DNA from: Flavobacteriales bacterium
GTDB lineage: Bacteria > Bacteroidota > Bacteroidia > Flavobacteriales_F > PHOS-HE28
Assembly: GCA_019638085.1 (NCBI GenBank)
Contig: JAHBUL010000001.1
Coordinates: forward strand, 253,630-317,629
Length of the DNA stretch: 64,000 nucleotides
Reading direction: 5' to 3'
Below are positions 9,281-20,300 of the stretch, piece after piece; position 1 is the first letter of the stretch; every line of letters starts with the position of its first letter. The notes below the pieces were generated by a model. The model worked only from the letters and a program-made list of their open reading frames with translations. It did not search any database and was not told where the DNA came from. The translations under genes were made by a program, and so were the position numbers.

Positions 9281-12200
9281 TTAATCCTTAACGAAACGGG
9301 CGGATCCCAATAGGTTTCCGTTATGGCCGGTCAAGTGGACCATATACGCTCCACGGGCCAGGCCTCCAGTCTCTACGCTCATTACATGCCTACCCGACTC
9401 CACGGCCACTTGACGCAGTTGCACTTGCCGACCTATTGCATCCACGATCTGCACATTCACCAATTGCTGTGCAGGCAATTCCATGCTGATGTTCAACCGG
9501 TCTTGCACGGGATTGGGCCATACCATCACCTGGTCGGCGTCTCCGGTGAACATCACTGCGATCACATTACTTACATCCGTGCTGCCGTCCAGGTCCACCA
9601 GCTTCAAGCGGTAGTAATTCACGCCGCCCATGGGCTGAGGATCGGTGAAGGCATAATCGATCCGGTACTGGCTATTGTTGGCGGCAGCCACCCTTCCTAT
9701 GGATACGAAATCCAGGTTGTCCGAGCTGCGCTCAACGATGAAATGACTGCTGTTCTTCTCCGATGCAGTGGCCCAAGTGAGGTCCACTTCATTGCCTCGC
9801 GGAAGCCCTGCCAGAAAGAGAAGCTCCACCGGCAACAGCAGGGGCTCGCAACTGATGATGCTTGGATCGGTAGCACCCGACGCATTTTTGTACAAGGTCC
9901 AGTTCAGGCCGTAATTGATGCGACCAATGTCCGATGGAGCGGTGATAGCGATCAGATAGCCGTGACCGCTCTGCACCGGCAATGGCTTCAACCAGCCCCA
10001 ACCGCCGTGTCCTTCCTCCGTCTGCGTGAAACCGGGGGCCATGCCGGTGCTCTGGCGGGCACGCCCGCTGCTGCAGCGGATCGGAGCGGTCTTGGGGGGG
10101 CATAGTTCATCACCGTTCAAGCTGTCCGGGGTGGTGCCTTGGTAATTCAACATCCCCAGGTCCCAAACGGCGAAATCCAGATCGGCCCTCTCCGTTGGTG
10201 GAGGAAAAACCTTGGACCCTTCGAGAATAAAAGCCACCGTGCCGTCCGCATCAGGATGGAAAGCCATCCACCGGATCCCCATGGATTCCTTGTCCAAGCA
10301 GCCAAGGTTTTCCCCAGCGAGATCGATCAGCCCTCCCGTGTTGGGGTGATAGGTGTATCCCTTATAGTCGAATTGCGAAGAGCTGGAAGACCTGAGCGGC
10401 CATCCCCGGGTGTCCATCTGTCCGGCAACCGGGCGAGTGGGATCGAAGGCATCCAAGCAAATGGTGCGCAGCCCCATGCAATCGGTTTGCGGTCGCGGCC
10501 GTGGCATGCAGGCGTTGGATAGCTGAAAGTGATCATTCGGCCCGGCGGTAGGGCCGGCCACCGCGTAGCCTCCATCACCATACCAGAGCGTGTCGGAGCC
10601 GTCCATTTGCCACAGCCCCCAGAAGATATAGCCTGAAGTGCCGACCGAGCCGCCACTGGGCACCAGATGGAAGTCTGCCGTTCCCCCGGCGGGTACCGCC
10701 ACCAGGAAAGATTCTGAAGGATCGCCCCCGCTACTGGTGTATGTGACCATGGGGTTGGGCGGCACAGTGGCCTCCATGGCCAAGGTGCCTGAGGTGGCCT
10801 TGGCATACAGGTCGATCATGTACCAGCAACTCCCAGCAGGCGGTGGAGGACTGGACACGCAAAGCGTGAAATTGCCGTCGGCACCACCGTTTCTGGCCCA
10901 CACGCGTACGTAATAGATCTGCCCGGGCCGCAGGCCGCTCTGGATGATCCGGGCATTCGGTCCGGGGCCTTGCCGATCGTCACAGCTCACCAGGTTCATC
11001 CGCTGGTTGCAGCCATCGCCCGGCGTGCCGGCCGTGTCATTGGTGGTGTACAGGGCAATGGCAGGCTGTGTGGCTGGTGCGTTGCCAGCAGCCGCATCGA
11101 TCACCACCAAGCCACTTACCGGAGCGATGAATTTGTACCAAACACTGCCCAAGCTGTTGGCAAAGCCACCGCATTCCGGGTCAGGCATCCCCGGAGATTG
11201 GCACGACATAAAGGTGCTTCCCGTGACCGGAGCCGTGCAAGAACTGCCCCAGGCATCGGTACCTACGCTCACTGCGGGGGCATTGCATGGATCACAGTTT
11301 GCAGGAGGGCTTCCCGTGGCGGTGCTTGCCATCCACTCCAACCGCATCTGCCCGAAACGTTTGACCTTGAGTCCGATGGCCGCTTCCTTCAAGGCGTAGA
11401 TCCGGAGGTACAAGGTGGCGCCTACAGGCAGGCATTTGATGTCCAAGTAGCCGCTTGACACGCTGCCCGGAGAGAGTACGGTGGTTGTGCTGCCCACTTC
11501 CTTGAACGTGCTGAGGTCCGAACAATTACCCGCCAAATAGGCGCTGATGCCCATGGCATCCATCACGGTACTTCCTGCACTGGTGCCGCCGATCATGTTG
11601 GACGACGATGTGGAATTGGATGGCTTGATCCGCACGTTGCCTGTGGAGGGCACCACCAGCTTCACCCACAGGTCGCCCCCGGCTTTTTCCGGTGTGGTGT
11701 GCAGGAAGCCCGCCTCATCGCATGCAAAGACATAGTCGATAATATGGCCACTCGTAGTGAAGCTGCCCACAGCATTGATCGTTCGGGCGGTGCATGGTGT
11801 TTCATCGGCACCCCGGTCTTGCAATGTGGAGCTGCGTTGGCCCATTACCCCAATGCTGAAATTGCTGTTCGGGACCGCTGGTGTGCTGCGGTCCCATACC
11901 CGGATGTAGAGTTTATTGCCCGGAGTGGCGCAGGTGGCTTCAACCGACGGCAGGTTGGAACTGCTGGCGGCTGCACTACCCCGGAGGGAACAGTCGAGCA
12001 GGCGGAACGGACCGCTGGCGTTGGCAGCCTCGTACACGGCCATGCCGCCCTTATTCATGGCGGGGCTGCCGGCGGCATAAAGCGTGAAGCGGTAAAGGGC
12101 ATCCGGATAGGCAGGATCCAAGCGGAACCAGATATCCTTGTTCGGCATGGAAGGCGAGATGGACTGTTCCACTTGGCATGGCGGGTAGGCCAAGCCAGTG

Positions 12201-12511
12201 CTTTGTGCTGTGGCGGATGAAACGCCGGAAAAACTGAACGGGCCGTTGCAGGTACTGCTATTGGCCCCGCACGAGGTGGGCTCCCCTGGCGTGAGCCCGT
12301 ACGTTACGGTGCCGTTCAGGCTTATAGTGCCGTCCGAGGGGTCTTCACTCTGGGCCATGGACATGGCCGGGATCAATAGAAGCAACCAAAGGAACAGGAT
12401 GGGATGAAGTGGGTTGGGTTCTGTCCCATCCCTTGGGTATTTGCCGCGACCGCGCAATGGCGGATATGGACGCAACAAGCCCGTTGAATTACTTGTGGAG
12501 AGTGACAACAT
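9281..12511 (-). CDS. T9SS type A secreted protein with PPC-like domains
   Basis: 1076 residues. The hydrophobic signal core lies unusually far in (about residues 37-53, ending SMAQ), so the true start is uncertain; no later ATG fits upstream of the core. Cysteine-containing beta-rich segments resembling bacterial pre-peptidase C-terminal (PPC) domains are visible, for example around VWYKFIAPVSGLVVID and YYVRVWARNGGADGNFTL. A fibronectin-like domain (VDLTWATASEKNSSHFIVER ... YYRLKLVDLDG), common just before T9SS tails, precedes a type A sorting domain (VMVWPNPVQDRLNIS, DAIGRQVQL, LARGAYMVHL). It ends about 110 nt upstream of the next minus-strand gene start. Confidence 0.85.
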   Translation of the reverse strand: MLSLSTSNSTGLLRPYPPLRGRGKYPRDGTEPNPLHPILFLWLLLLIPAMSMAQSEDPSDGTISLNGTVTYGLTPGEPTSCGANSSTCNGPFSFSGVSSATAQSTGLAYPPCQVEQSISPSMPNKDIWFRLDPAYPDALYRFTLYAAGSPAMNKGGMAVYEAANASGPFRLLDCSLRGSAAASSSNLPSVEATCATPGNKLYIRVWDRSTPAVPNSNFSIGVMGQRSSTLQDRGADETPCTARTINAVGSFTTSGHIIDYVFACDEAGFLHTTPEKAGGDLWVKLVVPSTGNVRIKPSNSTSSSNMIGGTSAGSTVMDAMGISAYLAGNCSDLSTFKEVGSTTTVLSPGSVSSGYLDIKCLPVGATLYLRIYALKEAAIGLKVKRFGQMRLEWMASTATGSPPANCDPCNAPAVSVGTDAWGSSCTAPVTGSTFMSCQSPGMPDPECGGFANSLGSVWYKFIAPVSGLVVIDAAAGNAPATQPAIALYTTNDTAGTPGDGCNQRMNLVSCDDRQGPGPNARIIQSGLRPGQIYYVRVWARNGGADGNFTLCVSSPPPPAGSCWYMIDLYAKATSGTLAMEATVPPNPMVTYTSSGGDPSESFLVAVPAGGTADFHLVPSGGSVGTSGYIFWGLWQMDGSDTLWYGDGGYAVAGPTAGPNDHFQLSNACMPRPRPQTDCMGLRTICLDAFDPTRPVAGQMDTRGWPLRSSSSSQFDYKGYTYHPNTGGLIDLAGENLGCLDKESMGIRWMAFHPDADGTVAFILEGSKVFPPPTERADLDFAVWDLGMLNYQGTTPDSLNGDELCPPKTAPIRCSSGRARQSTGMAPGFTQTEEGHGGWGWLKPLPVQSGHGYLIAITAPSDIGRINYGLNWTLYKNASGATDPSIISCEPLLLPVELLFLAGLPRGNEVDLTWATASEKNSSHFIVERSSDNLDFVSIGRVAAANNSQYRIDYAFTDPQPMGGVNYYRLKLVDLDGSTDVSNVIAVMFTGDADQVMVWPNPVQDRLNISMELPAQQLVNVQIVDAIGRQVQLRQVAVESGRHVMSVETGGLARGAYMVHLTGHNGNLLGSARFVKD

Positions 12512-13010
12512 GATGTATTCAGTGTGAGAAGCACTGATGCCCGATGTGGAGAGACACCGATCACAAGTCTACGGATAAAAAGTCTGTGAACAATTTGTTG
12601 TGGAAGAAGCCGGGCTACTGGATGCGGCGGAGAACTCGGAATCGGATAGCGCATCGCGCTCTCAACGCTCTTCCATTGATTCAAACCCACAGCTCTTATT
12701 GGACCATGCCTGAGCGGGATCTTCAATCAGCATGCGAAGCATTTTCACATACCCGATCCGTGATGCTGGATCAGTTTTTCCTGAGGTAGGTGGTGTGGTG
12801 GCGCGCTTGTGCGGGATTCAATGGTCGATCAAAAAACAACCCTAGGGATCCAAGTAGCTTGAGCCTGGTTTCACGTTCAAGTGACACAGGAGCAAGATAG
12901 CCGATGGATCAGCCATGAACCCAATATCACAAGTAGTTCCGTCCATCACCCCTTCCATTCCGTACCTCAACAGCAGTTGCGGAAACCGGGTTGCAACCTT
13001 TCATGCGATA
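12512..13010. other. Intergenic region, no gene recognised
   Basis: About 500 nt between two minus-strand genes. Only short unconvincing frames are present. A small GATCC/GGATC hairpin followed by a T5 run sits near 12754-12780 on the plus strand, where no upstream gene would use it. The region should contain the promoter of the 9281-12511 gene, but I see no clear box. Confidence 0.5.
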
Positions 13011-13874
13011 TCAGCCTCCGACTCCACGGAGCACCATCGGCCGGAAGCGTGTTGGCCACTTCAGGGGCTTGTATTGCAATAATGCCCAAAGCGCGAGTAC
13101 GGTTGTATGTTGGCTGCCCATGACCTCTTGGCCTTGATTCCAGCTCCAACTACCATTCGGGTTCTGCACATTCACCAATTCCTGGATGTACCCATGGGGT
13201 GGTACATAGGTAGTGTCATGGTACTGGGCTAAGGCCATTGCCTCAATGGCCTCATCATCCCATCCCGGTTGAGTACGTTCCATTATGGCCTTCACTTTTT
13301 CAACCAACCGATGCTCCATGACGGTATCCAACTCGGCATCGAAACATTGCTGCGCCATGGCGATCGCCCAAAGAGCATGTGTGGCCGTGTAGGGTTCGTC
13401 AAGGGGGGCCATGTTGATGCGCTCGATCAATATGGAGGGTTCCGGTAACTTATCGTACCACATTCCCGCGAGTGTGATGTTGTCAAAACTCGTTCCTTGG
13501 GTCTCCAGGAATTCCGGCCTGAACGGAACAGGCTCGGCCAAACGAAGGAACTTGTGTAGCTGCCCTACTGTGTCCCTCCTGATCTTCGCCAAGAGGTGCT
13601 CTGCTGAAAACAGTTCGGGTAATCCGAAACGGTCCTTCAGGTATTCGTGGATCAGCACCGCATCGGGGTCCAAGCGCATTTCACGTGCACTGAAATAGAC
13701 CAAGCCACGAACAATGGCGTCACGGACCTGAAAGACCAGATCTGTCGGCACTTGGTCGGGTGCGAGTGCTTCTGGCGGGATGGGCTGTGGGGATACCTGC
13801 GCAAGGGCAGTCCGGTTAACCATGCCCAATAGGGCAATCAGGAAGAGAGTCCCGATGAAACGGTTGAGGGTCAT
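13011..13874 (-). CDS. Exported alpha/alpha-toroid-like protein of unknown function
   Basis: 287 residues with a signal peptide (MTLNRFIGTLFLIALLGMV ... ALAQ) and no T9SS tail, so probably periplasmic. The body is helical. Near residue 240 the motif NPNGSWSWNQGQ is followed by SQHTTVLALWALLQ, and an earlier segment reads TATHALWAIAMAQQ. This resembles the repeats of prenyltransferase/terpene-cyclase-type alpha/alpha toroids (QxxDGSW, then a helix with xxALxAL). No DxDD or other catalytic motif was seen, so enzymatic activity is not claimed. AACTCTCC lies 4-5 nt before the ATG. Confidence 0.65.
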   Translation of the reverse strand: MTLNRFIGTLFLIALLGMVNRTALAQVSPQPIPPEALAPDQVPTDLVFQVRDAIVRGLVYFSAREMRLDPDAVLIHEYLKDRFGLPELFSAEHLLAKIRRDTVGQLHKFLRLAEPVPFRPEFLETQGTSFDNITLAGMWYDKLPEPSILIERINMAPLDEPYTATHALWAIAMAQQCFDAELDTVMEHRLVEKVKAIMERTQPGWDDEAIEAMALAQYHDTTYVPPHGYIQELVNVQNPNGSWSWNQGQEVMGSQHTTVLALWALLQYKPLKWPTRFRPMVLRGVGG

Positions 13875-14355
13875 TTGTGGAGAGTTGAACTGAGCAAATA
13901 TAGGTTTCTACAAAATCCCCGACCGTGCTGAACATGTGCAAACGCACCAGGTATGTGGCCTCCATGCCTACGGAAATGAACATCCTAAGTTGAGGCCGTT
14001 GAGCAGACCCGCGTATGGGGAGGATAAGCACTTTTGTCGCGCGGACGCATGCCGCCCGAACTGGTTGCCTTTGGGCGAAAATTTTATTTCTCTTGTTATT
14101 CTACTTCTCTTCCATTAACATTGGCCGTCTCAAACTCTCCAAAACTCTCCAAACTCTCCAGAACCCTCCACACTCTACCCTACACATTTTTCAACCGGGC
14201 ATGGAAACTGTCGTTTCCAGCCGTGGCCGATACGTACCTGCAACCTGGGCACCAGCCATGGCAGGGTACCCCAATAACACAAGGCGGCTGCATGGTTGTG
14301 GCCGTTACGATCTCTCTCCCAACACAAACCTGATCATCCACTAAACTCTCCAAAA
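13875..14355. other. Long leader region of the giant surface-protein gene
   Basis: About 480 nt between divergent genes. It contains a -7-like box TGCCTTTG at 14066-14073, AT-rich sequence, the AACTCTCC repeat cluster at 14131-14180, a small hairpin GGAAAC-TGTC-GTTTCC at 14203-14218, and another AACTCTCC immediately before the start at 14356. If the box is used the 5' UTR is about 280 nt. No known riboswitch class was recognised. Confidence 0.45.
14131..14180 (+). repeat. Near-tandem AAACTCTCC repeats in a leader
   Basis: AAACTCTCC occurs at 14132, 14142 and 14151, followed by two degenerate copies (GAACCCTCC and ACACTCTACC), giving a period of 9-10 nt. A further exact copy lies at 14343-14351, four nt before the ATG of the downstream gene. 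Confidence 0.7.
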
Positions 14356-17300
14356 ATGCACATCAAGACAATTGGTAGGGCGGGAAGGCGCAAGCCCATT
14401 TCCCGAACATGGGCAAGGCCGCTGGCTGTAGCAGCCGTTGCCTTGTTTACCGGCGCAGCCTATGCACAGGTAGCGCAATACTCCTTCACTTACGATAAGC
14501 TGTTGCAGACAGCCAGCATTCTCCAAGCCGATGAGGATGCCGCCTTCGAGCCGATCACCGGAGGTACCGTGCTGGCCGATGGTACCCAAGCTGCTGTGGC
14601 GGCGGGCACCACCTTCGGAGTGGGCTATTCCGAGTATGAGACGGTAGGCGGCTTCTTTGGAAGCACCACACGACCAAAGAATTTCCAAGGCAATGCAAGT
14701 TTCGTGGGCAATGCTGGCATGGGTGATGGTGGCCTGAGCCAAGCCGAGTATCAGTCAACCGGTACACCTTCGCTAAAAACAGGCTCCGGGTATCCTATCG
14801 GATTTGATTTCACTTACAACGGTGAAGTATTCGATCGTATAGGCATCTCCGGCCAAGGCTGGATAGGTTTCGGCAAAAGCGCGGATGGCCCTACGGCCGT
14901 AGCGGTATACACCTCTCCTTCCAACAATGCGAGCTACCTCCCTTTGAGCAACACTACGTTGTTGGCCAACGACAGCCGGCGCAACCGGGTGGTGGCCGCT
15001 GGAGTGAGCGGGGGCAGTTTCAACGTGGGCACCAACACAATGCCCATCGTTTACGACAACAACTACCCCGCCTATCCAGGTGCGGAGCTGCGCTATGAGA
15101 CCATTGGGGCGGCGCCCAACCGCGTGTTCGTAGTTCAGTGGCTGAACTATGGCTTCACTATCAGCAGCACGGACCAACAGTACTACCGGCGGATGGACTT
15201 CCAGATCCGCCTGTACGAAGGAACCAACGAGGTGGAGGTGCGCTACGGCAAGGCGTGGCGCAGCAATACAACCAGCTATCTACAGACCGGGTTGGGTGGC
15301 AAGACCGCTGCCGCGTTCAAGACCTTCGGATTCTATGATGCCGGCAATTGGTACGGTTGGCCCTACTCGTGGACGGCGCAAGCCGACCACAACGGCTACC
15401 CCGGCTCAACCGAATTCAGCCAGCGCATTCCATGGACCGGTACACAGGGAATTGCACCCTACAACAATTATGGGACAGGCTCTGCACAAGATTTCTATGC
15501 GGCCACCTTCCACGAGATGAGTCCCTTGGAAAGCAGCCCGTTCAATGTGGCCAACCGGACCATTAGCGGAACCAAGGCGAACACACCGGACATGATGAGC
15601 TTCACTTGGACTCCCCCGAGCTGCTTGGTGGCGGTATCCAATGTGTCAGTGTCCAATGCAGGCCTTTCCAGTGCCACGCTTTCCTGGACCAACACCGGTG
15701 ATGTGGACTATGCCGTAGGGACAGGCAACGACCCCAATACGGCGACCTTCACGGGTACCGCTTCCGGCAGTAGCGTGAACCTGATCGGTCTTGCTGGCAC
15801 CACCACCTACCATACTTGGGTGCGTACCAATTGTGGTGGTGGACAGACGAGTGTGTGGGTGGCTGGCCCGACGTTCAATACCTTGCCCTGTCCGGTCCCC
15901 GGCAGTTTGCCTTACGGCACTTTCGCCATTAATCGGGTTGAGTTGGCAAACATCAACAACACCAGTAGCAACACCACTTCCACCTATGAGGATTTCACCA
16001 GCATCATTGGCCAGGTGGAGAGCCCATTGTCATACCCCATCACCGTAGAGGGAAGCAACCCTTATGGCGATATGTATGCCATCGCCTATTTTGATTGGGA
16101 CCAGGACGGTGTTTTCGAAGATGCGCAACCGATCGGTGGTCATGTTACCACTGATCCCGCCGTATTCACCGGGAACATCACCATTTCGGCCAGCGCGTTG
16201 GCAGGAAATTGTCGCATGCGGATAGTGACCAGCTATTACGAGCAACCCGCAAGCGCCTGTGCTGGCCCCACCTACGGAGGACAAACGGAGGACTATATGT
16301 TGAATGTTACACCTGCCACTTGCGTACCACCGTCAGCTTCCTCCATGGTCGTCAGCAATATTGGAGCGCATACCGTAGATCTGGCCTGGGGCGCAAGCAT
16401 TGGCGGAAACATTGTAGGTTATGCTTGGGAGGTCCGTTCCAGCGGCAACCCGGGTGATCCTTCACCGGCGGCCAGCGGAACCACTGCGCCGGGAACCACT
16501 GTGGCAATAGCTAGTGGGCTCACCGCTAATACCGCCTATACATTCCATGTGCGCAGCGATTGTGGCGCCACCGATGGCCAAAGCGTGTGGATGTCCAAGA
16601 CCTTCACCACCGAACTCGGTTGCGGCAGCACATGGGTGAGCCCGGGTGGGGTCGCCTCGTTGACGGACCAGCAGTTCATCGAGACGCACACGATCTGCCC
16701 GGACAATGCCGGTGACGTGGTCACATTGGACTTTACGGCGTGGAACGGCTTGAACTGGAACGTACCGAACCGTTCAGGCATGTTCATCTATGATGGTGAT
16801 GACACCAACGCACCACAAGTGATGGGCCCCGGAGCGGCCTATTCAGAGAGCGGATGGTCGATCCCTGCCGGTGGCTGGTCTTCCAATAACACCACCAATA
16901 AGCCACCGTTGTACACCTCCACTGCCGTCAGCGGCTGTCTTACCGTGAAGGTATATTCCTACGGCATCTGGACTGGCGGCATGGGTTGGAGCACCGACTT
17001 CACTTGCGCTCCGCGCCCCACCTGCTTTGCCCCAGAGGACCTATCTGTTACCAACACCACCGTTCACGGAGCCAGCTTCAGCTGGACAGCTGGAGCCTCG
17101 CCGAACGTGGAGTACAAGGTAGTGGCCGGTGGTAGTCCCGCCAGTGCCAACGCGGTTGCCACGGGTACTAGTGCCTCGGGCAGTGCAACCACTGCTGATG
17201 TGCTTACGGCCAATACGCAGTACTCGGTGTACTTCCGTGGCCTGTGCGACGACCAAGGCGTGGGTGATGACCCCAGCGCATGGAGCAGCCCTGCATTGAA

Positions 17301-20300
17301 CTTCCGTACCCTAGTGGGTTGCGGAGGACCGTACGATCTGTACCCCTCTACCGCCTATGCCGCCTATACGCCGATCCCAACGGGGGGTATTGACAGCGTG
17401 ATGGTGATCTGCCCGGACAATGCGGGCGATGTGGTCACTCTTACCCTGAGCCAGTTCTCCTTCGGTGGAAATGGACAAGGCGTGGTTGGTGTCCTCGTAC
17501 ACAATGGCAACAGTACGAGCGACCCGCTCTTCAGTTCGGGACTGCCCGCGAAAACGTATAACTCCAATCCCCCGAAGGTGCTGCCTGCAGGTGCCTATTA
17601 CGGGTTGACGAGCGGCGGATACTCCAACGCCAATCTTCCGGGCCCGTTCACCAGCACGGCCGCGAACGGTTGCCTGACGGTGAACTTCCAGGCCTATTCC
17701 GCCTACACGTACGACCAAGGCATGAAAGCCATGGTGAGTTGTGCACCGGCACCGGCATGCAGCACGCCGGACGAAGTGGCCATCTCCAACATCGGTGGCA
17801 CCACCGCCACGGTATCCTGGGCGAACACCTCGCAGCCTAGCATCATAGAGTATGGCCCCGTAGGCTTTACGCCCGGCACAGGTGCTGCCGCAGGTACGAA
17901 CGGTACCGTTGCCAACAGCAATGCAACCTCGCCTTATAGCCTCACTGGCATGAACGCCGAGACCTCTTACGATATCTACGTGCGCCAGGTCTGCGACGGC
18001 CCGAGCTATTCCGCGAACAGCTGGCGTGAGCGTTTTGCCACAAGTGCCGATTGCAGCACCGCGCCGATGATCGGTTGTGCCACTAACGTGACCGCAACTT
18101 TCACAGGTGCTGCCGGTTCTCCGGCCTATAACAGTGCACAGTTCACCAATGCATCCACTTGCTTTGGCGGTTATAGCTCGGTCACCGGTGAAACCTTCAT
18201 CTACAAGTTCACCGCCCCTGTTACGGGCGACTACCAACTGAACTTCCAGCGCACCTCGGGTTCAGGTGATGAGTACTTCCTGACCACCCCTGTGGCGAAT
18301 GGTTGCGGTGCAGCTGCTTTCACTTGCATCGGCGGCAGCTACTACATACAGGAGTACACGTACCCCACAAGCCATACCTCGGGCAGCAATACCTTCCACT
18401 TGGATGCTGGCGACCATTACATCCTGATGAAAGGCACCGCAGCACCGAAGACGGTGGATTTCGAGATCCTGTGCCCGGGTATCCCGCCCTGTGTTACAGC
18501 GCCCACATTCCCGGCGAACAACACTACGTTGGCGGTGAACGCCAACCCCATCGTCTTCACTTGGCCCGCCAGCTTCGGCGCAGAAAGCTATGACGTGTAC
18601 TTCCAAGGTGCCTTGGTGGCCAATACGCCTACCAATAGCATCAATGGAGGAAGCTCATACACCACTGCGAACATTGCCTCCCTCTACGGCTTGGGCAACG
18701 ATGTCACTTGGCGCGTAGTACCTAAGAACGCTACCTATGGTGCGGCCACCTGCCCCACCGATTGGACGTTCAGCGTAGGCGGAAATGGTGCCTCCAATGC
18801 GCTTCCGCTCACCTCGGGCCAGGTATATGGCGGCAACACGTATACCGCCAATGGGTATAGCAACCTGGAAAGCAGCTTCTGGGGCAATGATGCATGGTAC
18901 AGCTTCAGCGCCACCGAGTGCGGGGATTCCGCCTCGGTGAGCCTGTGCTTGCCGGCCTCCGCATCCAATACCTCAATGGCTCTGGTGATCCGCAGGGCTT
19001 CCGACAATGCCGTGCTGTTCCCACCGGCTGGTGAGGCCTCATACACCGACAATGTGAATCCAGGTGAGTGCTTTCAGTATCAATGGTTCAACTATGATCC
19101 GAATGTATGGAACTGGGTCTACGAAACGCCGAAGATCGAGGTGGCCCCAGGAGAAACCTACTACGTGATCGTGGACGGATATAGCTACGGTCTCGACTTC
19201 ACCATGAGCTATACGGAGATCTCGAATTCCCCGGACAGCGATGGCGACGGTATCCCCGATTGTGCGGATGACTGCCCCTTCACCCCAGGAGTGGAAGGTG
19301 GTCCATGCACTGCCCCGGGCTTCAGCGTGGGTAAGATCATCAACTGCGAGTGCGTTGGTGGTAACATGGCCGTGGTGTCGATCACTACGGACGGCAATCC
19401 CACTGAGCTCAGCTGGGAGATCACCAATGAGACCATGGCTGTGGTGGCTTCTGGTGCCCCTACGGCTGGACAAGCCAACACGGTGGTATCCGAATCGGTG
19501 TTCCTGCCAGGATCCTGCTACAGCTTCCAGCTGATGGATAGCAACGGTGATGGCATAACCAGTGGTGGATGGGAATTGCGTACCACCGGCGGCAAGCTCC
19601 TCCTCAGGGATGACTTCGCTTCCGGCTCCGTATCTCCTGCTACTCCTGCGGCAAACCCGAACTACGGCAGCGGTCATAGCTTCTGTCTGCCTGAAGGTCC
19701 TGCGAACATTGCACCTACTGAGTGTGGCATTTTCAACAACTTGCTCGGCAATAAGGTGTATGCCAATAAGGTGACGGGAGCCGCGAACTACCAGTTCGAG
19801 TTCTCTGATCCGGATGCCGGATTCATGCGTCGTATCGCACGTCCGTACAACTATGTCCACTTCTGGGACATGGTGACCAACCCGTTGGTACCTGGCGTGA
19901 AGTATTTCGCCCGTGTCCGCACGGACCGCGATGGACCCATGGCGAGCGCGCACTTCGGAAGTGGTTGCGAAATGGGCCTTGCTACCGCAGTGGTAACCTG
20001 CTCAGAACTGATCCAGGCACCAGCCTACGGACACTCGTGCAATGAGACACGGAGCTTCAACACCAACAACAGCTTCATCTATGCGAAGCCGGTGCAAGGT
20101 GCTACGGAGTACCAGTTCCGCATCTTCAACACTTCGGAGGGCTACGATCAGATCTTCACCCGCAGCACCTACATCCTGCAGATGAAGTGGAATCCGAACG
20201 TGGCACCTCTGCTGCAGGACGGTTACACTTACAACGTGGAGATCAACGTGAAGGTGAACGGCGTGTACAGTGGTTTCTGCGCCAGCAGCTGCACCATCAG

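Noticed and set aside
12544..12789. Small plus-strand gene of 81 codons
   Set aside because: No start context, no recognisable sequence, and composition unlike the neighbours.
14180..14345. Riboswitch in the leader of the giant gene
   Set aside because: Only a 6-bp hairpin was found, with no conserved core of any class I know, and a surface protein is an unlikely riboswitch target.
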